Source of the DNA: CAYRWR01 sp964428015
Lineage (GTDB): Bacteria > Spirochaetota > Brevinematia > Brevinematales > CAYRWR01
Direction of reading: 5' to 3'
NCBI GenBank assembly: GCA_964428015.1
Contig: CAYRWR010000006.1
Location: forward strand, 1 to 64,000
Length of the DNA stretch: 64,000 nucleotides
The stretch's first letter is position 1, and each line of letters begins with the position of its first letter. The notes below the pieces were generated by a model. It worked only from the letters and a program-made list of their open reading frames with translations, made no database searches and was not told the DNA's origin. Of the stretch, positions 1 through 7,887 are shown piece by piece. A program made the translations under genes and the position numbers.

Positions 1-1
1 G

Positions 2-484
2 GATCTGGCAGTGGTAGTACTGCTCCTGGTAGGATTTATCTGGGGCTTTTCCAAAGGTCTGATTTATATGATTTTCTCCCTTTTGGCCATCATTGGTGGA
101 GTATTTGCCGCGTCCAAGCTTTCCCCTCTGCTGGTTCCCCTCCTTTTCAAAACAGCTGATTCCCGGGTAGGTTTTATTGTTATCTTTGTTCTGGTATTTA
201 CTCTGATCTATTTCATTGTAAAAAAATTGACCTATCTTTTTGAAGACATGGTGGAATTTTTAGAACTGGAATGGCTGGACAGTCTGTTGGGCGGAGTGAT
301 AGGTTTTGCTCAGCTCATGATCATAGCAGGAATTATTATCAGCCTGGGGCAGGGTACAGGCATTATTAAACTCATTCCCGGGAATGAAAATATTCAGTTC
401 GCGTTTTTTGTGTCAGATACTTCTACTAAATTCATTGATTTTCTGGCAGGAAATCTTCAGAACATTAAAGTCCCAAATTCATAG
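2..484 (+). CDS. CvpA-family membrane protein (5' end outside window)
   Basis: Inner-membrane protein of the CvpA family, whose members are linked to colicin V production and envelope integrity; the exact role is unknown. The frame is already open at the left edge, reading DLAVVVLLLVGFIWGF, the usual beginning of a CvpA protein a few residues after the start, so the true start lies just outside the window. Four hydrophobic stretches are visible (two near the N terminus, one around residues 55-75, one around 95-115), followed by a short polar tail, which fits the family's 160-180 residue length. The next gene has its own promoter, so the two are probably separate units. Confidence 0.75.
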   Translation, partial: DLAVVVLLLVGFIWGFSKGLIYMIFSLLAIIGGVFAASKLSPLLVPLLFKTADSRVGFIVIFVLVFTLIYFIVKKLTYLFEDMVEFLELEWLDSLLGGVIGFAQLMIIAGIIISLGQGTGIIKLIPGNENIQFAFFVSDTSTKFIDFLAGNLQNIKVPNS

Positions 485-500
485 TTTATCATTCCCCTGA

Positions 501-529
501 TTGACTTATCATTTTTTTCGAAGTATATT
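501..529 (+). promoter_or_regulatory. sigma70-type promoter of the NfeD pair
   Basis: TTGACT at 501-506 and TATATT at 524-529 with a 17 bp spacer. It is placed about 30 bp before a clear ribosome-binding site (CAGGAG, near 545) and the ATG at 557. Confidence 0.75.
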
Positions 530-556
530 AATACACAGTAAATTCAGGAGATATCC

Positions 557-1876
557 ATGTCAAAAAAAATCCGCTTATTTCTTTCTATGCTGTTATTCTT
601 TTGCGGCACGGTAATCTACCTTTCAGCCAAACCAGCTGAGTCTGATGAAAACAGTAAAAAGATTGCTATTGTAGAGATCAAAGAAGCCATCACCCCGGTT
701 ACGGTGAAGCTCATACAGCGCAGTCTAACCCAGGCGGAGACAGAACATTATGATATGGTTATTTTCACCCTGGATACACCGGGCGGACTGGTGGACAGTA
801 CCCGTGAAATAGTCCAGGCTATTATGCAGGCTGACAAAAAAGGGATCGATACAGTGGTGTATGTCTCACCTACAGGCTCACGTGCCGGCTCAGCAGGAGT
901 ATTTATCACACTTTCAGCAAAATACGCGGTGATGGCACCTGGGTGTAATATAGGCGCAGCTCATCCTGTGACGATAGGTGGAGGCGGTGGTGGTAATGAT
1001 AAAGAAGAGAAAAACGATGATAACGCCAAGCACCTGGCTCAGAAGATAGAAAACGATACTATAGCTTTTATCAAATCTATAGCAGTACAAAGAGGCAGGA
1101 ATATTGACTGGGCCGTCAACAGTGTTAAAAACTCCGTATCCATAACCAGTGAAGAGGCTTTGGATAAAAAAGTCATTGACTTTATAGCTGACAGCAATAT
1201 TGAAATTGTAGAAAAAGTTTATGGTAAAAATGTAAAATACTCCTTTATAGAAATAAAAAAGAGCTGGGGGGAAGGTTTACTTAGTGTACTGGCTAACCCC
1301 AATCTGTCTTATCTGTTTTTTGTCCTGGGGCTTCTGGGTATAGGTGTTGAAATACGCAGTCCCGGCTTGATTTTCCCGGGTGCTTTAGGTGCACTGTTTT
1401 TTATACTGGGCCTGTATTCTACTCAGGTGTTACCCATTAACTATGCCGGTCTTTTCCTGATCATTTTGTCAGTAGTCTTGTTTATTCTGGAAATTACTAT
1501 TGTAAGCCATGGTCTACTTACAATCGGTGGGATAATTGCTTTGATCCTGGGATCTGCCATGCTGTTTGATTCGCCATTACCTTTTATGCGGGTCAATCCC
1601 TGGGTTATCTTCACGGTAGTCTTTATCATAGTGGGACTTATGGGGCTTGTGCTGGCTTTTGTGATACCTTCACTGAAGAATAAAGTGGTTTCAGGCAGGG
1701 AAGGTATGGTTGATGAGATTGGTGTAGCTGCAGCTGATTTTGTGGGGGGAAAAGGTCAGGTCAAAGTCCATGGTGAAATATGGAACGGACACTCTACCCA
1801 AAAGATAAAAAAAGGTGATGAAGTAAAAATAGTCTCTTCCCAGGGAATGAAACTGGAAGTGGTTAAGGAGAATTGA
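557..1876 (+). CDS. NfeD-type membrane serine protease (ClpP-like plus NfeD)
   Basis: Long-form NfeD / stomatin-operon-partner protease. An N-terminal signal segment (about 8-25) is followed by a ClpP/SppA-like crotonase-fold domain (about 35-230) with the substrate-loop sequence LDTPGGLVDSTRE and the Ser region GSRAGSAGVF. Known relatives use a Ser-Lys dyad. Four to five membrane helices lie at about 245-375, and a C-terminal OB-fold NfeD domain at about 380-439. The ATG follows CAGGAG at good spacing. Relatives cleave stomatin-like partners in the membrane; no stomatin gene is visible here. It is followed one base later by a small NfeD protein whose OB domain is clearly related to this one. 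Confidence 0.88.
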   Translation: MSKKIRLFLSMLLFFCGTVIYLSAKPAESDENSKKIAIVEIKEAITPVTVKLIQRSLTQAETEHYDMVIFTLDTPGGLVDSTREIVQAIMQADKKGIDTVVYVSPTGSRAGSAGVFITLSAKYAVMAPGCNIGAAHPVTIGGGGGGNDKEEKNDDNAKHLAQKIENDTIAFIKSIAVQRGRNIDWAVNSVKNSVSITSEEALDKKVIDFIADSNIEIVEKVYGKNVKYSFIEIKKSWGEGLLSVLANPNLSYLFFVLGLLGIGVEIRSPGLIFPGALGALFFILGLYSTQVLPINYAGLFLIILSVVLFILEITIVSHGLLTIGGIIALILGSAMLFDSPLPFMRVNPWVIFTVVFIIVGLMGLVLAFVIPSLKNKVVSGREGMVDEIGVAAADFVGGKGQVKVHGEIWNGHSTQKIKKGDEVKIVSSQGMKLEVVKEN

Positions 1877-1877
1877 T

Positions 1878-2156
1878 ATGGCAGGGGTTATCTTGGTCAT
1901 CATATTTCTGGTAGCTTTGGTAGTTCTGGTGATTTGGCTGATTATTAAATCTACCCGTTTAAAAACTGTTTCCGGCCGGGAAGGGATGATAGGAAAAACC
2001 GGTCATGCGGTGGATGATTTTTTAAAGGGAAACGGACAGGTACGTATCCACGGTGAAATCTGGCAGGCAGAAAGCCGGGAGTCAATATTAAAAGGGGACC
2101 ATGTGGAAGTCACCGGCCTGGATAATTTGGTACTCACGGTCAGAAAAAAAGATTAA
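1878..2156 (+). CDS. short NfeD-like protein (one TM plus OB fold)
   Basis: A 92-residue protein with one N-terminal membrane helix (about 3-24) and an OB-fold NfeD domain. Its domain parallels the C terminus of the preceding protein: both contain VSGREGM, then G-GQV-HGEIW, then a KGD-V strand. A tandem domain duplication is therefore likely. The start is one base after the upstream stop, with AAGGAG inside the end of the upstream gene as ribosome-binding site, so the two are co-translated. Short NfeD proteins are thought to assist stomatins or the long protease; that role is inferred. A bidirectional terminator follows at once. Confidence 0.85.
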   Translation: MAGVILVIIFLVALVVLVIWLIIKSTRLKTVSGREGMIGKTGHAVDDFLKGNGQVRIHGEIWQAESRESILKGDHVEVTGLDNLVLTVRKKD

Positions 2157-2186
2157 AAAAAAGGCTGTCTTATGACAGCCTTTTTT
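2157..2186. terminator. bidirectional rho-independent terminator
   Basis: AAGGCTGTC (2161-2169), loop TTAT, GACAGCCTT (2174-2182), flanked by an A run on the left and a T run on the right. It separates the converging NfeD pair and the GHKL-like gene and can serve both strands. Confidence 0.85.
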
Positions 2187-2187
2187 G

Positions 2188-2850
2188 CTATTTGTTCTTG
2201 CGGAGCGGACGGTAACCGTCGGCAATAGGTATCTCCAGCCGGGCTATGGTACCGTTATCGATCATACCGACCCGGAAAGTGGCAGGATTAATGCCCATCT
2301 GGCGTAAGAGATTAATGATCAGAATGAGTCCCAAACTGGCACCTTCACCGCTATTCTCACTACTTTCATTGTAAAACAGGCTGAGATCAGCATCTTCATT
2401 TTCCATGGCTTGACGGAGCATATAACGCACATTAGCTTCTTCATCAGGCAGCAGCGGGTTGGGATTTTTTACAGAAATCACTATACCTTTTCCGCGATCC
2501 TGAAAAGTCACTTCCACGTTATTGGAATGTTTTTGAAGCTTTTGTCTCAGGTAATAGAAATAGTTATCATTCATGAGTTTTCTGACTTTGACTTTAGCCA
2601 TTTCATACAAGGGCCGGTCTTCCTCATTTATTCTGGCTTCCACAAAAAATGTTTTTTTGATATTAGCTTTAGAGGCATTGACCATGAGTTCTTTAACACA
2701 GGTATAGATGATTCCTCTCCAGTCATCTTTGAGGGTATCTCTAAAGATATCTTCGATTTCCCGGCGGATAGTCTCTTCAGCACGATTGTCCAGAGTGAAA
2801 AAGGAAATGGAAGTGGTTTTCCCATTTCTGGTGATTGTAGGTTTTTCCAT
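2188..2850 (-). CDS. degenerate GHKL ATPase-like protein, paralog A
   Basis: A soluble 220-residue protein without a membrane segment. It has a histidine-kinase-type N box variant, KELMVNASKANIKK (about 53-66), and a glycine-rich G2-like loop, GEGASLGLILIINLLR (near 168-183). The DxGxG (G1) box that normally contacts adenine is not where expected; the equivalent strand reads VISVKNPNP, with Asn in place of Asp. It ends FRVG then LEIPIADGYRPLRK. Two relatives (4237-4887 and 7064-7807) share the same altered motifs. There is no DHp or receiver domain, so it is more like an anti-sigma/anti-anti-sigma ATPase or a non-catalytic scaffold than a kinase. Function unknown. Confidence 0.7.
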   Translation of the reverse strand: MEKPTITRNGKTTSISFFTLDNRAEETIRREIEDIFRDTLKDDWRGIIYTCVKELMVNASKANIKKTFFVEARINEEDRPLYEMAKVKVRKLMNDNYFYYLRQKLQKHSNNVEVTFQDRGKGIVISVKNPNPLLPDEEANVRYMLRQAMENEDADLSLFYNESSENSGEGASLGLILIINLLRQMGINPATFRVGMIDNGTIARLEIPIADGYRPLRKNK

Positions 2851-2924
2851 GCGTGACCCCTTTTGGGCATATTATTTAATATTTCGGCACTTTTTTCATT
2901 GCCATTAGTATATATCAGATCCAA

Positions 2925-2964
2925 AAAAAAAGCAGCCTTTTGCATGAAAAGGCTGCTTTTTTAA
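2925..2964 (-). terminator. rho-independent terminator of the FecR gene
   Basis: A long stem, AAAAAGCAGCCTTTT pairing with AAAAGGCTGCTTTT across a short GCATG loop, just past the stop codon of the leftward FecR gene. It gives a T run on the minus strand. Confidence 0.8.
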
Positions 2965-2980
2965 TAAGATTGTTTGTGAG

Positions 2981-4105
2981 TTACTGAGATTTCTTCTTTT
3001 TGTACTTATCTATCAGGCTTCCAGAGTCATCACTGTTTTCAGAAGAAGTGGTTGAGGACTTCTTTTTATAATTTTTGATCAGGTCATCAGCATCATTTGC
3101 CTGGGGTTCTGTGGTATTCTGACCCTGCTTTTGTTTGTACTTTTCTAAAAGTTTGTCAGCTTCTTTATTCTTTTGATCTTCAGCAGTACTGGTCTGTTCT
3201 TCACCAACATATTTGTCAGCTAAAGATTCTTTTCCACCTCTAGCTTTCTCCATAGCTTTGTTAAGCATTTCTTTATCTTTTTTTTCTTCTTCTTTCTTTA
3301 GTTTAATTTCTTCCAGTTTTTCTTTGATTAATGCTTTCTTTTCTTCTTTCGTAAGTTGATCCCAGACATCTTTATCTTTTTTCATGGCCTGGGTCCGTTT
3401 AGGCTGATTTTTCTTTCTGTGTTCTTTTGCCACATTGACCAGATCATTGGTTCCGGATTTTTTCAGTGAATCATTGATCTGCTTTTCAAGTTCGTCTTTG
3501 GATTTTTTATCAAAAGCTACAACCTGATTGCTGCTTACTTCTACTTCCAGAGCGTCTTCTACTGACTTTTGGGCTTCAACATCACCTTCTACATTGATAT
3601 TTTCCAGTGCCTGCACTTTACCTTCGACGACGGTGGTGGTGGTAACTTCACCATCAGTTTCTACACTGAACTGAGTACCACGAATAGCCACGACAGCAAC
3701 CTCTGTTTCCACTTTAAAGGATTCATCTCCTTGTAGTTTTTCAGTAACATTAACAAAGAGTTTACCTTTCTTTACGGCGATTTGTTCCAGTTTTGTAGCC
3801 AGTTTCTTTAAATGGATGATGCTTTCATCAGCTACACGGAAAATACCCCGGTCCGGCATGATAATATCTACTGATGAATCTTTACCAGTCTTGATCATGT
3901 CATCTTCTCTCAGAACCATGCCGACCTCTACGCTCGACCAGTTGTTTCCAGCATCATGAGACAGGGTCACATCTCCTACAAATGTGTCAACGATATAGGA
4001 CACTGAACCAGCCTTCACTGTTCCGGTATTACCCCCGGTACAAGCTGCCACAATTAATAGAACGCTCAGAATAGAAAAAATGGATAACAGGATATACTTT
4101 TTCAT
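2981..4105 (-). CDS. FecR-domain lipoprotein with C-terminal KY repeats
   Basis: A secreted lipoprotein: signal peptide and lipobox IVAAC (Cys about 22). Next comes a FecR domain (about 35-165) with the typical features: a GDV-L strand, ML/VLREDDMIKTGKDSS, and VAVVAIRGTQFSVE. The middle is a charged, Lys/Glu-rich coiled region (about 205-285). The tail holds four spaced short repeats: ESLADKY, DKLLEKYKQK, DDLIKNYKKK and GSLIDKYKKK. Classical FecR proteins are TonB-linked sigma regulators; this one has no TM anchor and no adjacent FecI, so it more likely acts as a periplasmic or surface adaptor (inference). AAGGAGG precedes the ATG. Confidence 0.8.
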   Translation of the reverse strand: MKKYILLSIFSILSVLLIVAACTGGNTGTVKAGSVSYIVDTFVGDVTLSHDAGNNWSSVEVGMVLREDDMIKTGKDSSVDIIMPDRGIFRVADESIIHLKKLATKLEQIAVKKGKLFVNVTEKLQGDESFKVETEVAVVAIRGTQFSVETDGEVTTTTVVEGKVQALENINVEGDVEAQKSVEDALEVEVSSNQVVAFDKKSKDELEKQINDSLKKSGTNDLVNVAKEHRKKNQPKRTQAMKKDKDVWDQLTKEEKKALIKEKLEEIKLKKEEEKKDKEMLNKAMEKARGGKESLADKYVGEEQTSTAEDQKNKEADKLLEKYKQKQGQNTTEPQANDADDLIKNYKKKSSTTSSENSDDSGSLIDKYKKKKSQ

Positions 4106-4177
4106 GACTTCCTCCTTATTCTTTAAAAATAATAAAATTTTTCTCTTAAAAAAGCAAGCAATGAATCAAGAAAAGTA

Positions 4178-4206
4178 TTGGATTTTTATGCGAAATAAAT
4201 TATAAT
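4178..4206 (+). promoter_or_regulatory. sigma70-type promoter of GHKL-like gene B
   Basis: TTGGAT at 4178-4183 and TATAAT at 4201-4206, spacer 17 bp, about 30 bp before the ATG at 4237. It lies in the divergent gap shared with the FecR gene. Confidence 0.7.
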
Positions 4207-4236
4207 TGGATACAAAGGTAAGGAGCAAAAGATTTA

Positions 4237-4887
4237 ATGCATAATGTAAGTTCTACGGAGTCTTCATTTACTTTACAGTATTATATTCTTACACAGGAAA
4301 TTAATGAATTAATAGTAGAAAAAATATTAGAAGTAATGAAACGGTATAATCATTTGGATTACAGCGATGTAATCATATCCTCTATCAAAGAATTGATTTA
4401 TAATGCTTCCAAAGCTAATTTAAAAAGAGCGTTTTTTAAGGATAAAGGCCTGGATATCCATGACATGGGATCTTACGCCCGTGGGCTTCCAGAATTTAAA
4501 GAACTGATTGGTACCAGAGATATGGCTAAATATTTTGAGAAATTCCCACCCTTGGATTTGTGGAGTCGGTTTTCTATTGAACACAGTAGTCTTGGGGTCA
4601 GGCTGGAAGTAGGAAATCACACCGCGATAATCCCTATTGAAGAAAAAAGGATCAGGATGAAACTGGCTTTAGCTATGAGCCGTGAAGATATTATGGAATT
4701 TTACAATCAGGTCAAAGACCAGAGTGAAGGTGCCGGTCTGGGCATCGCGCTGGTCATAAACCTGCTCAGAAGTATTAACGTGGATCCCTGTTACTTCCGA
4801 ATCGGAACACTGGGAAATGTGACCAACGCCCGTATCGAAGTACCATTCACAACCGAATATAAATTCTTAAGAAAAAATAATTATTAA
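4237..4887 (+). CDS. degenerate GHKL ATPase-like protein, paralog B
   Basis: A soluble 216-residue paralog of the proteins at 2188-2850 and 7064-7807. N-box-like KELIYNASKANLKRAFF (about 52-68), altered G1 strand RLEVGNHTAIIP without Asp or Gly, glycine loop SEGAGLGIALVINLLR (about 166-181), then YFRIG and ARIEVPF. AAGGAG lies 11 bases before the ATG, which is rather far but there is no better start. Its stop overlaps the stop of the converging gene by four bases. The conserved frame with a lost G1 box suggests a family kept for binding or partner switching rather than phosphotransfer. Function unknown. Confidence 0.7.
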   Translation: MHNVSSTESSFTLQYYILTQEINELIVEKILEVMKRYNHLDYSDVIISSIKELIYNASKANLKRAFFKDKGLDIHDMGSYARGLPEFKELIGTRDMAKYFEKFPPLDLWSRFSIEHSSLGVRLEVGNHTAIIPIEEKRIRMKLALAMSREDIMEFYNQVKDQSEGAGLGIALVINLLRSINVDPCYFRIGTLGNVTNARIEVPFTTEYKFLRKNNY

Positions 4888-5279
4888 TTCTTGCGGTAAC
4901 CTTTGATCTTGGTTTTTATGAAAGAAAAAAGTTTTTTGTCCAAATCCCCTTGGTGCTCTTCAAACATGTGAATCAGACTATCGGGATCAAACATTCCATT
5001 AGCGATAAGGATAGGGGATCTTTTATAGCTACCAGTAATATTGCCGTCATCAACTCCATCGTGGGAAAAACCGTGATTTACTGTCCAGGTCAAAGCATGG
5101 TCTCTTTCCACTTCACCATAGGCTAACTGAAAGCCGGTTATATCTTTTTTATTGTCCTGATACCAGATATAGAGGTCAAAAAAATCATCGGTAAACCATC
5201 TGCGGAATCCTTCACCGGAAATTTGGCGCACATTTTTTATTTCTTTGAGTCCTTTGACCATTGTATCCTGACTGTGCAT
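4884..5279 (-). CDS. hypothetical cytoplasmic protein
   Basis: A 131-residue protein I do not recognise. It has no signal peptide or membrane helix. It is rich in aromatic residues, with a core around RRWFTDDFFDLYIWYQD and a Trp/His-rich strand LTWTVNHGFSHDG, and a Lys-rich C terminus. The start was set at the ATG at 5279 because GGAGGG lies just upstream at normal spacing; an in-frame TTG 18 bases earlier lacks a ribosome-binding site. It sits between GHKL-like gene B and the receiver/ATPase gene, so a link to that signalling cluster is possible but unproven. Confidence 0.6.
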   Translation of the reverse strand: MHSQDTMVKGLKEIKNVRQISGEGFRRWFTDDFFDLYIWYQDNKKDITGFQLAYGEVERDHALTWTVNHGFSHDGVDDGNITGSYKRSPILIANGMFDPDSLIHMFEEHQGDLDKKLFSFIKTKIKGYRKN

Positions 5280-5416
5280 CTCTTTCCCTCCGCGCAATTA
5301 GTATATCTGCTAATTTCTTATCACAATAACTTACCTCTATACATGAGATTTGTCAAGTTGATATAGTATGAAAAAAGTAAATTCAATCCCCGGAGATAAG
5401 TGCCGGGATATATCAT

Positions 5417-5444
5417 TTGACAATTTTGTGTCATACCTTATAAT
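5417..5444 (+). promoter_or_regulatory. strong sigma70-type promoter of the receiver/ATPase operon
   Basis: Consensus TTGACA (5417-5422) and TATAAT (5439-5444) with a 16 bp spacer, about 35 bp before the start at 5478. It probably drives the response regulator, TPR and GHKL-like C genes as one unit. Confidence 0.8.
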
Positions 5445-5477
5445 ATTATTGGGATAAAAATAACCGGAGGTGCCGTT

Positions 5478-6389
5478 ATGGAAACCCTCAGAATTCTGGT
5501 CGTTGATGATGACCCCTCAATCTGTAATATGGTGACCCGATTCCTGGAAATGAATAATTATCAGGGTGATGTAGCCCATAATGGTAAAGAAGCTCTGGAA
5601 TTACTGGAAAAGAATAGCTACCAGTTGGTACTGAGTGATATCAAGATGCCCGAAATGGATGGCATAAGTTTTATGCAGGCTGCCAAGGAAGTAAAAGCTG
5701 ATCTTTTATTCATTATTATGAGCGGATATGGTACTCTGGAATCAGCAATCCAGGCTCTTAAATTGGGAGCTATCAATTTTATCAAAAAACCCTTGTCTGT
5801 TATTGAGCTGATTTCTACCATTAAGAAAGCGGAAGATATACTTTTTAAGAAAAACCTGCCCTACAAAATCAGTCCTTTCATACAGAATATCAATAAGCAT
5901 CTGACTTTTCAAGTAAAAGAATTGAATGAAACCATCGACATGGTGGTGGATTACCTGGTCCTGGAGCTGCCGCACTTCAACTTAAGTGAAGTGCGTATAG
6001 ACAATCTAACCCTGGCCCTATATGAGGCTTTGAATAATGCCATTGAGCATGGCTGTCTGGAACTGGAAAAGCATCTGGGGAATGATAATTCTGTGGAAGA
6101 TTTCCAGGACTTTACCAGGGAAAAAATAAAGAGATTAGAAAAAAAGGAATATGCGGAAAAACCTGTCCTCATTGATCTGGAGTATAAAAACAATCAAATC
6201 AGGTATACCATTTCAGACAGCGGAAAAGGATTTGATCACAAGCAATACCTCAAGAATATAGATAATAAACTTTATGTTGACAGTATCAATAAAGGTCTAT
6301 TCCTGATTATGAATACCGTAGATCAGATTGAGTTTAACGAAAAAGGTAATGTTCTGACCCTTATCATTGAGACAAAAAAGGAGAAATAA
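5478..6389 (+). CDS. response regulator with C-terminal RsbW-like ATPase
   Basis: Two-domain cytoplasmic signalling protein. The receiver domain (1-120) has the acidic pair VVDDD, the phospho-acceptor Asp54 in LSDIKMPEMDG and the switch lysine in FIKKPLS. After a linker comes a HATPase_c domain of the RsbW/anti-sigma type (about 150-300), with a proper N box (ALYEALNNAIEHG) and a proper G1 box (ISDSGKGFD), unlike the three GHKL-like proteins nearby. Such fusions usually control partner-switching or sigma/anti-sigma cascades. GGAGG precedes the ATG. The TPR gene follows 4 bp later, so they share a transcript. Confidence 0.88.
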   Translation: METLRILVVDDDPSICNMVTRFLEMNNYQGDVAHNGKEALELLEKNSYQLVLSDIKMPEMDGISFMQAAKEVKADLLFIIMSGYGTLESAIQALKLGAINFIKKPLSVIELISTIKKAEDILFKKNLPYKISPFIQNINKHLTFQVKELNETIDMVVDYLVLELPHFNLSEVRIDNLTLALYEALNNAIEHGCLELEKHLGNDNSVEDFQDFTREKIKRLEKKEYAEKPVLIDLEYKNNQIRYTISDSGKGFDHKQYLKNIDNKLYVDSINKGLFLIMNTVDQIEFNEKGNVLTLIIETKKEK

Positions 6390-6393
6390 ATAA

Positions 6394-7071
6394 ATGAAAA
6401 AAATCAGCTTTTTACTTTTAATACTGGGTTTTGTACTCAGTTTACAGCCTCTTCAGGCTCAGGAAACCGGAGATGAAGATACCGGCGATACTCCTACAGA
6501 AGTGAATAAACCGGCAGAAAATAATAATACTGGAGCTGTCACTGAGCAGCAGCTGTTGAACCGGATAAGTGCCAATCCCAAAGATAAAGCATCCTATGAT
6601 AGTCTAATCAGACTTTATTTTAACAAGGCACGCCACGCTGATCGTATAAAAATAGTATCCCAGGCTATAAAAAATCTGGGTGAAAACGCGGAATATTACA
6701 TGATTATCGGTGATGAATATAAAACTCTTCAGGATTACCCTAAAGCTGTCATTGCCTATCAGAAGTCTATTGAAATACAGCCTCGTAACGCGGTTTATTA
6801 TAACCGGCTGGGACTGGCTCAATTAAAACTTTCTTATTTCCATCAGGCAGAGTCTTCATTCAAAGCGGCGACATATTACTCCGGAAACGGCAGCCGTAAA
6901 GCCAAAGGTATTTATATAAATAACCTGGGGGTGACTTATGAAGCCCGTCAGGATTATAAAGAAGCAGCCAAGTATTTTAAGCTATGTCTGACTTATTATC
7001 CCACTTATGACAACGCAATCAGTAATCTGGAAAGAGTAACTGAAATGCTGAAAAAACAGGGGAATGAATAG
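6394..7071 (+). CDS. exported TPR protein
   Basis: A 225-residue protein with a signal peptide (about 1-22, ending LQAQ), a short acidic low-complexity stretch, then tetratricopeptide repeats from about residue 50 to the end. The clearest units are around YYMIIGDEYKTLQDYPKAV, AVYYNRLGLAQLKLSYFHQAE and YINNLGVTYEARQDYKEAAKYF. TPRs bind peptides or assemble complexes, here in the periplasm. It lies between the receiver/ATPase gene and GHKL-like gene C, overlapping the latter by 8 bp. An exported protein inside a cytoplasmic signalling operon might be its sensor or output (inference). Confidence 0.8.
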   Translation: MKKISFLLLILGFVLSLQPLQAQETGDEDTGDTPTEVNKPAENNNTGAVTEQQLLNRISANPKDKASYDSLIRLYFNKARHADRIKIVSQAIKNLGENAEYYMIIGDEYKTLQDYPKAVIAYQKSIEIQPRNAVYYNRLGLAQLKLSYFHQAESSFKAATYYSGNGSRKAKGIYINNLGVTYEARQDYKEAAKYFKLCLTYYPTYDNAISNLERVTEMLKKQGNE

Positions 7072-7807
7072 GAAAATGCTCCAGGTATATCCGGAAGTCA
7101 AATTATACGATCTGGATGATAACGACTGTATTAAATCTATTGAATCTCAGATTAAAGCGGGAAACCCCTTTGGTCTGAGATTTTATTTTTTTGATGACAT
7201 ACTTTTAGCGCATGTAAGACAAATAATAGATATTTTACTGGCACGGTATAATCAGGAACAGTTTGAACCGCTGCTTTATGGCGGTCTGAAAGAAATCATC
7301 ATTAATGGGGCCAAGGCCAATCTCAAAAGAGTCGTTTATGATGTAAACCATTTAAATTTATCAGACCATTCTCATGTGGAGCAAGGCATTAATCTTCTGA
7401 AAAAAGAACTAAAATTGAAAACTCCTCAACAGCTAAGTGAATTATTGCAACAAAATGATCTATATTTGATTCTGTATCTTTTTCCAGGAGAGGAAGGTCT
7501 TCGCATTGAAGTACTTAATAATTCAGGGCTTTCAGAAATAGAGGAAAGCATCATAAGAAAAAAATTCCGGGATGCGGAGAAACATGATGATCTCTTAGCT
7601 TTCATGGAATCTCAAAGTGAAGTATTTGAAGGAGCCGGACTAGGCATTTTTATGTTTGTTCTGATGCTGAAAAAAATGGGAATTCACCCGGGATATTTCC
7701 GGATAGGAAATAACGCTCTGGGCCACACTATTTCCAGGATAGAGATACCTTTCAATGAAAAATTCAAATCAATTCGAAAAAGTGAAGAAAATAATCTTGC
7801 TGAATGA
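7064..7807 (+). CDS. degenerate GHKL ATPase-like protein, paralog C
   Basis: The third member of the local family. The N-box-like motif is KEIIINGAKANLKRVVY (about 91-107), the G1-equivalent strand is RIEVLNNSGL with Asn and no DxGxG, and the glycine loop is EGAGLGIFMFVLMLKKMGI, followed by YFRIG and SRIEIPF. It has a longer N terminus (about 30 extra residues) than paralogs A and B. The start is uncertain: the ATG at 7064 overlaps the TPR stop, and a second in-frame ATG at 7076 is also possible. Expressed with the receiver/ATPase and TPR genes. Biochemical role unknown. Confidence 0.7.
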   Translation: MNRKMLQVYPEVKLYDLDDNDCIKSIESQIKAGNPFGLRFYFFDDILLAHVRQIIDILLARYNQEQFEPLLYGGLKEIIINGAKANLKRVVYDVNHLNLSDHSHVEQGINLLKKELKLKTPQQLSELLQQNDLYLILYLFPGEEGLRIEVLNNSGLSEIEESIIRKKFRDAEKHDDLLAFMESQSEVFEGAGLGIFMFVLMLKKMGIHPGYFRIGNNALGHTISRIEIPFNEKFKSIRKSEENNLAE

Positions 7808-7887
7808 GTTTACTATAATCACTTCTTCATTTATACTACAGTGTAATCCGACAATAAAAACTGGAATACAATAAAGTAGGACTATCT

